Below, one piece after another: positions 15,976 through 23,539 of a stretch of 32,419 nucleotides of DNA. The stretch covers positions 1-32,419 of the forward strand of contig JAUICP010000011.1 of NCBI GenBank assembly GCA_030427805.1. Direction: 5' to 3'. Source of the DNA: Bdellovibrionia bacterium. GTDB lineage: Bacteria > Bdellovibrionota > Bdellovibrionia > Bdellovibrionales > JAGQZY01. The notes under the pieces were generated by a model. That model was not told the origin of the DNA and did not search any database. It worked only from the letters and a program-made list of their open reading frames with translations. The stretch's first letter is position 1. The number at the start of each line of letters is the position of its first letter. The translations under genes were made by a program, and so were the position numbers.

Positions 15976-17769
15976 TTAGAACAAATCGATATTCGGCCAC
16001 GAAGATACTTCGTCAGCAATTTCAACCATCAAATCATTTAACTCGGTGACTTCACCGTCGTTAGTGTTGGTGGCAGCCGATAGAGTAAAACCATCGCTTC
16101 GTCTGCGGAGAATGGCTTCAGTTCCGGACATTTCGCCGTAGTGAGCGTAATTAGAACTTCCAGAAAGAACACCAGGGTGGTTGATAAAGCGCAATAGATC
16201 AATCGGAGTGGCAATCCACCCACCGTGGGAGTCAAAGCGCTGGGGCTTTACACTGCTGTATGCACTTGATCCATAGTACTTGGCTTCGTTGGCCTTGCGA
16301 TCGGCTTCTTTATCGCCACCAATGACCATACCTTTAGCGCCAGCGGGGATTAAAACCGCTTGTCTCACATAGGCTTCATAGGACTTTCCAGAGGCTTCTT
16401 CAATCACTCGACCAAGAATGCTGTAACCAAAGTTTGAGTACATGGCAGCACCTAGATCAGTTCCACCACAAGGGTCTGAAGTGAGTGAACTACCGGGAGT
16501 GTAACCAAGAGGATACAACTCAAGGGCCCAATCGATGAGATCATTTTTTGAAGTCCCAGTGTAGCGAAACATGGGATCACTACAAACATCGTCCTTATCT
16601 TGTCTGACAAAGCCAGCTCGATGGCGAACCAAGTGATCGACCGTAATATTGTTAATGGCTGTATTATTGCTCGGAGTAGAAAACGTTCCACCTAATATAC
16701 TATTGCGACCAAAAACCTTGTCTGAGTAATCAACGTTATTGAGGGTATCAATGGCGGCAACAGTAATGGGTTTACTGACACTGGCAACACGAAAGCGGTG
16801 TCTTGGGCCCGCGGCTTGGTTGTTTTCTTTATCGATGCGCCCATAGGCTTGGGCAAATTTCAATTTGCCGTTAAGGGCCACTGCCAAAGTGAGTGCCGGA
16901 ATGTCGTATTCATCCATGTAGGCTTTGACTTTGTTGCGGATGCGGTTGAGATCCCGACGCGAGTATCTTGGAGAGTCCCAAATGCCGTTAAACTTTACAC
17001 CCGATGCCGAGTTAAAGGCTTGAACGTAGCGCGGACTCCAGGCCGAGTAGTGGAGGTTATCAAATTTGGCTTGGTAGTTTTTAGAGCGAACTCCGTGGAA
17101 GGCCGAAATTCTGCCAGAAGTCTTCTCCCAAATGGCGGCGTAGCGGTCTTTTCCACTTTGTTTATAACCGGCAACCACTTTGAGTCTGTAGCCTTGCCTG
17201 GTGAAGTTATTAAAAGCTGTTTGGTACTGGCTATAGGTTAAACCGTGGCGTGCTGGTCTTTGCGGCTTTTTATCAAAAAGAGCGACAAAGCGGGGAGTTC
17301 CAGAAATATTAGCCACCGAAACGTGATTAAGCGCAAAGCCTTTGCCCTTCATCTCGTTCACGGCACTTTGATATTGGGCGGGAGTGAGACCGTGGCGAGC
17401 CGCCCAAGCTCCACTTTTTTTCTCAAAAATAGCGGCATAGCGAGCCTTACCTTTAACGGCGTAAATACTGACATAGGTGGGTTGATAGCCCTTGCCTTTA
17501 AACTCATTAACGGCTGCTTGGTATTGTTGCGAACTTAGGTTGTGGCGGGCCGCCCATTTGGGGCCCGATGTTTTATGCCAGATCGAGGCAAAGCGCGTTC
17601 CGTTTTTGGTGTATCCAGAAATAGAAACCAAGCGAAAGCCCTGGTTACTTAAGGTATTAAACTGCTGTTGGTATTGAGCGCCGGTCATACCATGTCTGGC
17701 CTTGTACTGTGCTGACCAAGCCGACACAGAGAATGCCGTCAGTAATAGAATGAGTAGTATTCTTCCCAT
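15976..17769 (-). CDS. Polyglycine-hydrolase-like protein: tandem beta-repeat domains plus beta-lactamase-fold serine hydrolase
   Basis: 597 residues with a Sec signal peptide (cleavage near WSA at 20). Residues about 21-262 are five tandem units of about 48 residues, each starting (A)RHGLT..QYQ and ending RYAAIWEK, matching the bacterial tandem-repeat family (BTRD1-type). Residues about 265-590 are a serine beta-lactamase/PBP-like domain with SVSK (330-333), YSN (444-446) and HGG (515-517), the three class-C-type active-site motifs. The same two-part architecture is known from fungal polyglycine hydrolases, which cleave glycine-rich linkers. Substrate here is unknown; peptidase or esterase activity is inferred. 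A GGGGGAA site precedes the ATG and a good terminator follows. Confidence 0.88.
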   Translation of the reverse strand: MGRILLILLLTAFSVSAWSAQYKARHGMTGAQYQQQFNTLSNQGFRLVSISGYTKNGTRFASIWHKTSGPKWAARHNLSSQQYQAAVNEFKGKGYQPTYVSIYAVKGKARYAAIFEKKSGAWAARHGLTPAQYQSAVNEMKGKGFALNHVSVANISGTPRFVALFDKKPQRPARHGLTYSQYQTAFNNFTRQGYRLKVVAGYKQSGKDRYAAIWEKTSGRISAFHGVRSKNYQAKFDNLHYSAWSPRYVQAFNSASGVKFNGIWDSPRYSRRDLNRIRNKVKAYMDEYDIPALTLAVALNGKLKFAQAYGRIDKENNQAAGPRHRFRVASVSKPITVAAIDTLNNVDYSDKVFGRNSILGGTFSTPSNNTAINNITVDHLVRHRAGFVRQDKDDVCSDPMFRYTGTSKNDLIDWALELYPLGYTPGSSLTSDPCGGTDLGAAMYSNFGYSILGRVIEEASGKSYEAYVRQAVLIPAGAKGMVIGGDKEADRKANEAKYYGSSAYSSVKPQRFDSHGGWIATPIDLLRFINHPGVLSGSSNYAHYGEMSGTEAILRRRSDGFTLSAATNTNDGEVTELNDLMVEIADEVSSWPNIDLF

Positions 17770-17842
17770 TGATTTCCCCCAAAAAAAATATAAATTTTCA
17801 AGCCTTCTAGCTACTCCATAGATGGGGATGAATCAATGCCGA

Positions 17843-17880
17843 GGTGCCGGGTACAAAGTGGTAGCGGGGGTGTGTCGTAA
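17843..17880 (+). repeat. Dispersed intergenic repeat, copy 4
   Basis: GGTGCCGGGTACA, then AAGTGGTAGCG, then a tail with GTGTGTCGTAA. The palindrome is partly decayed, but the arm and tail match the 9308 copy closely. It lies in the divergent spacer between the serine hydrolase and the YGLAD-repeat gene. Confidence 0.88.
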
Positions 17881-18039
17881 GTTAGGTACCTCATTGGTGA
17901 GGACGATTGAGAAGGGGTTTTCTAAGGTCCTAGCCGAGTATAAATTACCTTGAGAGGAGCAGAACTTGAGCTGGTAATTAGGTCATGATACGCCTTGCCG
18001 AGAGAAAGTTGATTGTTCGCTAGGTCAATGGGAGTTCTG

Positions 18040-18405
18040 ATGAAATTAATTCAATTCTTTATTTTAATTCAACTTTTCTTTGTGAACTTGGTTAGTGCCG
18101 AAGTTATCTATAAGACTTCGAGCTACGGACTCGCAGATATCGCCGTTTTTGAAACGACTAATTATGGGCTGGCGGATGTCGTGGTTTTTGAAACGACTAA
18201 TTATGGACTGGCCGATTGTGTAATCTATGAGGCTTCTAGTTACGGGCTTGCAGATGTTACTGTTTTTGAAACCTCCAGCTATGGACTTGCGGATATCGTT
18301 ATCTACAAAACAACAAATTATGGTCTCGCTGACGTTGTTGTCTTTAAAACTTCTAATTATGGTCTCGCTTCTAAGCCGGCCTGTCTTTATAAGTCCGGAA
18401 ATTAG
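18040..18405 (+). CDS. Small secreted protein of 13-residue YGLAD repeats
   Basis: 121 residues from the ATG at 18040, preceded by GGGAG at 18030-18034; the TTG at 18013 has no site. The signal peptide (residues 1-20, hydrophobic with cleavage near VSA) is followed by seven tandem 13-residue units of the form V-F/Y-E/K-T-S/T-S/N-YGLAD-V/I-V (39-bp DNA repeats at 18106-18372; the last is partial), then a short Cys-containing tail. Alternating hydrophobic strands and an invariant YGLAD turn suggest a tiny beta-solenoid. The pattern is reminiscent of repeat families such as DUF6150, but this link is uncertain. No enzymatic motif. Probably a secreted structural or binding protein. Confidence 0.8.
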   Translation: MKLIQFFILIQLFFVNLVSAEVIYKTSSYGLADIAVFETTNYGLADVVVFETTNYGLADCVIYEASSYGLADVTVFETSSYGLADIVIYKTTNYGLADVVVFKTSNYGLASKPACLYKSGN

Positions 18406-18611
18406 GGCTAAATAGTCTTAATTGCGAATCCACCTGTTCATCCCCAAAAAATCTCAAAATTAAACGTATATATCCTTTCCGATTATTCCTAAGTGAATAG
18501 ATCGTGACAGAACTCATCCATTTAATTCCACCAGTTTGATTTCTACCTCAGTATTACGGCATGTCCTTTGCTCAAACAACAAGTGGGTACGGTTTCGATT
18601 GGGGAGGATAG

Positions 18612-19454
18612 ATGGCTAAGCATTTCTTTTTAATAGTTTCATTATTATTCATTACAGCTTGTGGACAAGAGGGTTTTCAGCCTCTTTCGATCGAAGACGG
18701 ACCGGAGCTCAACGATAACGAAGTTCTTTTAGGTGATATGATTGTCGAGAAATCTAATGTTATTGGTTACGGACTGGAACCTGAAGAAGCGCAAGTGCTT
18801 GCAGACAAGTATCTTCAAGATCTCGATGGGGCCACTGAAGATTTAGGCGATGGCGAGGTCTCAGCAGCCGGTGTTATGGAGTCGGGCCGTCGTAAATGGC
18901 CCAATGGTCGTTTGCCCATTAAATTTGCCAAAGGTTTTAGTCAGGCGCAAAAAGATTATTTTTTTAGTGAATGTAAAAAGCTCGGGAGGAGAGCCAAAGT
19001 CAGATGTGTCGATGCCGGTAGTAGCACAAACTTTATTCGCGTTATTACGGGTAATTCTGGTTGTGGATGGTCCTATGTTGGAATGATTGGCGGAAGACAA
19101 GATCTATTCGTTGGCCGCAGTTGTTGGGGAAATGGCAGAGTGATTAAGCATGAGTTAATGCACGCTCTTGGTATGGCCCACGAACATAACCACCCGAACA
19201 GAGGCGATAAGGTCGCTATTAAGTGGAATAACATCGAAGAAGACTACAAACATAATTTTTATAGAGTAAAGAGTTCGTACAGACTCTCTAATTATAATTT
19301 TAATTCTATCATGCACTATCACTCACATGCTTTTAGCAAAAACGGCAAAAAGACCATCGTGAAGATCAATAATCCGAGCAGTTTAATTCCTTACAGCACT
19401 GTGATGACCAACTCCGATCACGTCATCTTAGAAAAGGTGTACGGGAAGAAGTAG
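18612..19454 (+). CDS. Astacin-like (M12A) zinc metallopeptidase lipoprotein
   Basis: 280 residues from the ATG after a GGGGAGG site (18601-18607). The lipobox FITAC (Cys at residue 17) gives lipid anchoring, followed by a propeptide-like region (about 20-95). The metzincin motif HELMHALGMAHEH starts at residue 180 and supplies the His-His-His zinc ligands, and SIMHY (Met234, Tyr236) is the Met-turn with the astacin Tyr. GCGWSYVG and the short 280-residue length fit bacterial astacins. It should degrade proteins in the periplasm or outside the cell. Dispersed-repeat copies lie just after the stop. Confidence 0.9.
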   Translation: MAKHFFLIVSLLFITACGQEGFQPLSIEDGPELNDNEVLLGDMIVEKSNVIGYGLEPEEAQVLADKYLQDLDGATEDLGDGEVSAAGVMESGRRKWPNGRLPIKFAKGFSQAQKDYFFSECKKLGRRAKVRCVDAGSSTNFIRVITGNSGCGWSYVGMIGGRQDLFVGRSCWGNGRVIKHELMHALGMAHEHNHPNRGDKVAIKWNNIEEDYKHNFYRVKSSYRLSNYNFNSIMHYHSHAFSKNGKKTIVKINNPSSLIPYSTVMTNSDHVILEKVYGKK

Positions 19455-19467
19455 CGATAGGTCAGAA

Positions 19468-19480
19468 GGTGCCCGGTACT
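19468..19480 (+). repeat. Partial dispersed-repeat core
   Basis: GGTGCCCGGTACT resembles the palindromic core (GGTGCC-N-GGCACC) and sits 20 bp before a full copy, suggesting a decayed duplicate or a paired arrangement. Confidence 0.5.
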
Positions 19481-19487
19481 AACTGAA

Positions 19488-19525
19488 GGTGCCAGGCACC
19501 AAAAGGTAGCGCGCATACGTCTCAT
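19488..19525 (+). repeat. Dispersed intergenic repeat, copy 5
   Basis: A perfect core GGTGCCAGGCACC, then AAAAGGTAGCG, then a divergent tail (ACGTCT). It lies between the astacin-like gene and the next lipoprotein gene. Confidence 0.88.
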
Positions 19526-19616
19526 ACCAGTACATATCGACTCTGAATTGTCCGTTTTTTAGCGGTGAGTCTTCTTCATAATAAAGGAGGGGGGTTACTA
19601 GTTAAGGGGGCAAGTC

Positions 19617-20339
19617 ATGAAGAAGTCGGTTTATCTGTTTTATACACTCTTATTATTTTTTGTTCTTCAGGGATGTGGTGGAGGTGCAAGTGCGCCAAAT
19701 TCAGATCCAAGAAGTTCTCAATCCTATGTGTTCAACGGGATTCCTGTGGATGCTGAGTATTTAAACTCTGAGGGGCAAATTGCCGACCCGGCGTTATTTT
19801 GCAGTGACATGTGGGGATTACAACTTGAGAAGTATCCCTTAGGACTCGTTAAAACCCATCGAACTATCTCGGTAACTGGCCCACTGACTGTGACCTATGA
19901 CACCACCGAAGAAGTAACGAGCCAGACATCAAATAGTTACACCCTTTTGATTACTACGACTGGGGACTTACAAGGTTCAGAAACAAAGATCCACGACCGT
20001 AGTCAATTTGTTACGGACTGTGAAAGTATTGTTCGCTCTGGTGTGCCGGGAACCAGTGGATCGATTGAATTAACCTTTTCAACAAACATCCATAGTCAGC
20101 AACGAACGAGTATCGATGTTGGCGCTGGCACCTTTGATACCCACTTTGTTGAAGGAGAGAGTTCAGTGACCGTACCCTTGAATGGTCAGGACTACACCAT
20201 TAATACCCATGTTCAAACGTGGTGGGGAATCGAGGGCCTTGCGCGGGGTCTTGTCGTAAAGAGCATCAATCAGCAAACCGGAGGCCTAAACGGCGGCATG
20301 CTACAAACTGTCGAGCTGATCGAGTTGTCTGTTGATTGA
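19617..20339 (+). CDS. Lipoprotein of unknown function
   Basis: 240 residues. An AAGGGGG site (19604-19610) precedes the ATG. The signal ends in the lipobox VLQGC (Cys at residue 20), followed by a Gly/Ser linker. The mature part is beta-rich (for example VTGPLTVTYDT, SSVTVPLNGQDYTINTHVQTWW) with only two further Cys and no catalytic signature. Its position in a run of secreted and lipid-anchored proteins suggests an envelope role. Family not recognised. Confidence 0.65.
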   Translation: MKKSVYLFYTLLLFFVLQGCGGGASAPNSDPRSSQSYVFNGIPVDAEYLNSEGQIADPALFCSDMWGLQLEKYPLGLVKTHRTISVTGPLTVTYDTTEEVTSQTSNSYTLLITTTGDLQGSETKIHDRSQFVTDCESIVRSGVPGTSGSIELTFSTNIHSQQRTSIDVGAGTFDTHFVEGESSVTVPLNGQDYTINTHVQTWWGIEGLARGLVVKSINQQTGGLNGGMLQTVELIELSVD

Positions 20340-20473
20340 TGTGGCTGAGGGAATATTACTGAGAAAATTCCCGTCGCCCAATAATAGCGAAAACACTTTT
20401 AAACTAGATTAAAGAATCCGATAAGTCGATCGAATGCTTAAAAAGAGCTGTGTTCGTTCCTATCTCAGAATGA

Positions 20474-20511
20474 CAAGACCTGTCTTGAATTTACTGTGAT
20501 TGTGTTAGGAT
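20474..20511 (+). promoter_or_regulatory. Candidate promoter with overlapping palindromic operator
   Basis: TTGAAT (20485-20490) can serve as -35 and TAGGAT (20506-20511), preceded by TGT, as an extended -10, with a 15-bp spacer. An inverted repeat CAAGAC-CT-GTCTTG (20474-20487) overlaps the -35, a typical repressor or activator site position, just upstream of the lytic transglycosylase gene. Confidence 0.4.
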
Positions 20512-20540
20512 GGTAGGAGCGAATCAAGCAAGGGGGAGTT

Positions 20541-21908
20541 TTGCGTTTATTATTAGGTCTTTTAGCGATGTTGTTTCTTTTGCTAGGCTGCCAGCTCGAT
20601 CAACCAAAGAATTACAGTGCCAAGCTCGGTGATTATCAAAAAGAGCTTGAAGTCCTCGTCCGTATGTCGGCGACCACCTATTTTAAGGACCGCGATGGAG
20701 AACCCTCTGGCTACGAATATCAACTCGTCAAAAAATTTGCCGATGATAACGGCTTAAAACTCAAACTGACTGTTGTAGACTCTATCGATGATGTATTTGA
20801 GGCTATCGCTCACGACAAGGCCCACGTCTATGTGGGGGGAATCACAAAAACTGAGGAGCGCGATAAGAAGTTCCAGTTTTCTGAAAGTAACTTCGAGGTG
20901 CAACAACAAGTGGTTTGTCGCAATCGAAAGCGTGTCAAAAAAGTGGATGACTTAGTCAGTCTCAAATTGCAGGTGCCCTCAAAGAGTAGCTATGAAGAAA
21001 GCTTAGTTAAACTCTCAAAAACAGTTCCCAATCTGAAGTGGGATTCTATAAAGGATGTGAATTCAGAGCAGTTGATCGAAGAGCTTTGGGAAAAGGACCA
21101 GGGGTGCATACTTGCTGACTCAAATATTGTTCAAGTTCACCAGAGGTACTTTCCGGAACTCAAGGTCGTTTATACGTTTCCGCAAAAAGAAGAGCTTGCG
21201 TGGATTGTGCAAAAAGACCAAGAAGACCTTCTCACAAAGATCAATTCATGGTTTCAAAAAAAAGAAGTCTTAAGTTTTCGAAAAAAGTTAGAAAATCAGT
21301 TTTATGGACACTTACAAGACTTTGATGTCTACGATACTAAAAAGTTTATTGAGCGGGTGAGTACCCGTTTACCAAAGTATGAGAAGTGGTTAAAACAAGC
21401 TGCCAAACAAGAAGGTTTTGATTGGAAGTTCTTGGCCGCAGTCGCTTACCAAGAGTCTCAGTGGAATCCAAAAGCCAAGAGTCCTACGGGCGTTCGTGGA
21501 TTTATGATGCTCACAAAAAACACGGCAAAATCCCTTGGTGTAACGAATCGGCTCGATCCAAAGGAAAGTATTTTTGCCGGAGCCAAATATTTGACGAAGA
21601 TGAAAAAAAGATTTCCGTCTTATATTAGGGGAGGGGATCGCAAGTGGCTCGCATTAGCTTCGTATAATGTGGGTTACTATCATTTGCGTGATGCCCAGGC
21701 CTTAGCTCTCCTCAAGGAATTTAATCCGAGTCAGTGGCGGGGAGTTCGAAAGGCACTTCCACTCTTGTCGAATTCTCGGTATTTTAAGAAAACCTGGTAC
21801 GGTTATGCCCGTGGACAAGAGCCCGTCGTTTACGTCGACCGAATCAAAAACTACTATGACATTTTAAAAAACGTTTATGGACGCGTCCGCCGCCCTGCTA
21901 GCAACTAG
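20541..21908 (+). CDS. mltF: MltF-like membrane-bound lytic murein transglycosylase (SBP3 + SLT)
   Basis: 455 residues from a TTG start with AGGGGGAG upstream. The lipobox LLLGC (Cys at residue 17) anchors it in a membrane. Residues about 35-265 form an SBP_bac_3-like domain (VLVRMSATTYFKDRDGEPSG, AHVYVGGITKTEERDKKF). Residues about 270-400 form a lysozyme-fold SLT domain with the catalytic Glu305 in YQESQW, followed by PTGVRGFMMLT. This order is that of E. coli MltF, which cleaves peptidoglycan glycan strands to 1,6-anhydro ends and may be regulated by the SBP domain. It converges on another lysozyme-fold-like gene. Confidence 0.88.
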   Translation: MRLLLGLLAMLFLLLGCQLDQPKNYSAKLGDYQKELEVLVRMSATTYFKDRDGEPSGYEYQLVKKFADDNGLKLKLTVVDSIDDVFEAIAHDKAHVYVGGITKTEERDKKFQFSESNFEVQQQVVCRNRKRVKKVDDLVSLKLQVPSKSSYEESLVKLSKTVPNLKWDSIKDVNSEQLIEELWEKDQGCILADSNIVQVHQRYFPELKVVYTFPQKEELAWIVQKDQEDLLTKINSWFQKKEVLSFRKKLENQFYGHLQDFDVYDTKKFIERVSTRLPKYEKWLKQAAKQEGFDWKFLAAVAYQESQWNPKAKSPTGVRGFMMLTKNTAKSLGVTNRLDPKESIFAGAKYLTKMKKRFPSYIRGGDRKWLALASYNVGYYHLRDAQALALLKEFNPSQWRGVRKALPLLSNSRYFKKTWYGYARGQEPVVYVDRIKNYYDILKNVYGRVRRPASN

Positions 21909-21945
21909 GTGCCAGGCACCAAGTGGTAGTGTGGGTGTCCCAAAT
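21908..21945 (+). repeat. Dispersed intergenic repeat, copy 6
   Basis: A perfect core GGTGCCAGGCACC, then AAGTGGTAGTG, then GGTGTCCC. It overlaps the last base of the mltF-like stop codon. It is the right-most copy in the window. Confidence 0.88.
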
Positions 21946-21999
21946 GCCCATTGTCAGATGCCCGTCCCAGATGTCTTGAGAACCTGGATCGGTAGTTCG

Positions 22000-23295
22000 T
22001 CAGATTTCGTTGCCACTGGCAGGCGGGGGGTAGGCCCGCTGGTAGGAGTCGTTTAAGTTGGTTAGGGGTTGGCTGTTACAGTTCCGGCCTTCGCCACTTA
22101 AGCTTGACTGAGTTCGCATTGAGTTTACTCCCATTTGATAAACGACGCCTCCCCAAATTGGGTGAATGTTATTGTCCCAGGGAGTAGAAGTGTACTCAGA
22201 CCCTAAGAGTACAACCGTTTGCGCATTCCATCGATTCCCACGAAGTCGATCTGCACTCACATCTGGAAAGCGAGCCCGAGTTTCTGCAAGCTCAGGACTG
22301 TCCCAGATTTCGGCACCGGAGTTTGCCAAGTTTCTTATAAACCTGGCGGCAGCAAATATGGCATATTCATCAGAAGCTAACATTTCAGCGGTATTAGCGC
22401 GCTTGGCTCGTGGCAAATAGTCGGGAACGAGGTCTGAAAAGACATTTCCGCTGCTGGCCATGGCGTTTGACATTTGAATTTGGGCGATGCCAATACTTGT
22501 GTTGCTACCAAAACCTAAAATGCCACGACCCCCTTGAAAGTCAGCGCGATCTTCGTTAGCTGTTTGATCTTGCTGTTCGGCGAGTAAGAATCCAGCGAGG
22601 ATATTTGGATGAATTCCGTTTTGACAGGCAGCCATCCGAATGAGGGTGCCTCGATCGGGAACTTGACCACAATAGGCGTCTTTTTCTCTTGTAGCAGCAG
22701 GCTGATTTAAAAAGGAAGTTATAAAATCACTTTTGCTGTAATCCGGTCTTCCTGTTAAATGGCCCGGGCGACGAATTAAGACATCGTCATACTTGCCACG
22801 AGTCTGAACATCTCCTCGCAAAAGATTAATTTTATCAGCCAGAGGGATTGTTTCGCGGTCTCCCGGGTAAACTCCGGTGATTCCAGAGCCGCCCCACATT
22901 CCTAATGGAGAGTCCTCGGCAATGGGCTCTCCTGTGGGCCCATCATTGGGATTATCAAGTGGGAGTCCGAATTCAAAAAGTCTCAGCTGTGTGGACCATT
23001 TTTGATCGAGATAACCCACGGCATGGCGAAGTATTTCTAGTGAGCGAGGATCAGACTCTGTCGCGACTTGATGAAGGAATTTTCTCATTTCACAGGGGTC
23101 TTCAGAGAGTTGCCCTAACAGGGGCATCATTCGCCTTCTTTGCAAAGAAAGTCGATAGGAATCACCGTTACTTGATTCGGCCTTGATCCTATTAACAATA
23201 TCTAGGATCTCGTTTTGCGGAGGATTCTCTTGGGAGTAAGCAAGAAGAGAACAGGTCAGAATCCATAAAAATATGAGTCGATTAAAAAGTTTCAA
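22000..23295 (-). CDS. Secreted lysozyme-fold-like (possible transglycosylase) protein
   Basis: 431 residues from a TTG start preceded by AGGGGGATAGG; the nearby ATG is out of frame. The signal peptide is hydrophobic residues 8-19 with cleavage near LAYS. The central part has GFLLAEQQDQ (candidate catalytic Glu240) and SIGIAQIQMSNA, which mirror the Glu and the GxxQ/N motif of lysozyme-fold glycosidases, plus a helical region (FAAARFIRNLAN) typical of that fold's C-terminal half. The order and spacing are suggestive rather than diagnostic. It converges on the MltF-like gene, which supports a cell-wall role. It could instead be an unrelated secreted protein. Confidence 0.6.
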   Translation of the reverse strand: MKLFNRLIFLWILTCSLLAYSQENPPQNEILDIVNRIKAESSNGDSYRLSLQRRRMMPLLGQLSEDPCEMRKFLHQVATESDPRSLEILRHAVGYLDQKWSTQLRLFEFGLPLDNPNDGPTGEPIAEDSPLGMWGGSGITGVYPGDRETIPLADKINLLRGDVQTRGKYDDVLIRRPGHLTGRPDYSKSDFITSFLNQPAATREKDAYCGQVPDRGTLIRMAACQNGIHPNILAGFLLAEQQDQTANEDRADFQGGRGILGFGSNTSIGIAQIQMSNAMASSGNVFSDLVPDYLPRAKRANTAEMLASDEYAIFAAARFIRNLANSGAEIWDSPELAETRARFPDVSADRLRGNRWNAQTVVLLGSEYTSTPWDNNIHPIWGGVVYQMGVNSMRTQSSLSGEGRNCNSQPLTNLNDSYQRAYPPPASGNEI

Positions 23296-23539
23296 ACCTA
23301 TCCCCCTTCATGCAATCTCCTGCGGATAAAGCCTTAAGCTCGACGCACGGATTTTTTAAGTTGTTAAAATTCACTCTAAAGAAAAGGCACAATCGATTCA
23401 AAGGACAAGAATCAATGGTTACGTATCAAATTGAGATTTAGTTTTGGTTGGTGGCTTTGTTAGGTATTGGGCTTCACTCTTCGCAGAAGCTCTTATTGTT
23501 GTTTCTTTTCGAAGGTAAGTAGGTTAAGAAAGACGTGAC

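Noticed and set aside
20349-20372. Terminator hairpin GGGAAT...ATTCCC
   Set aside because: A 6-bp stem with a 12-nt loop and no following T-run.
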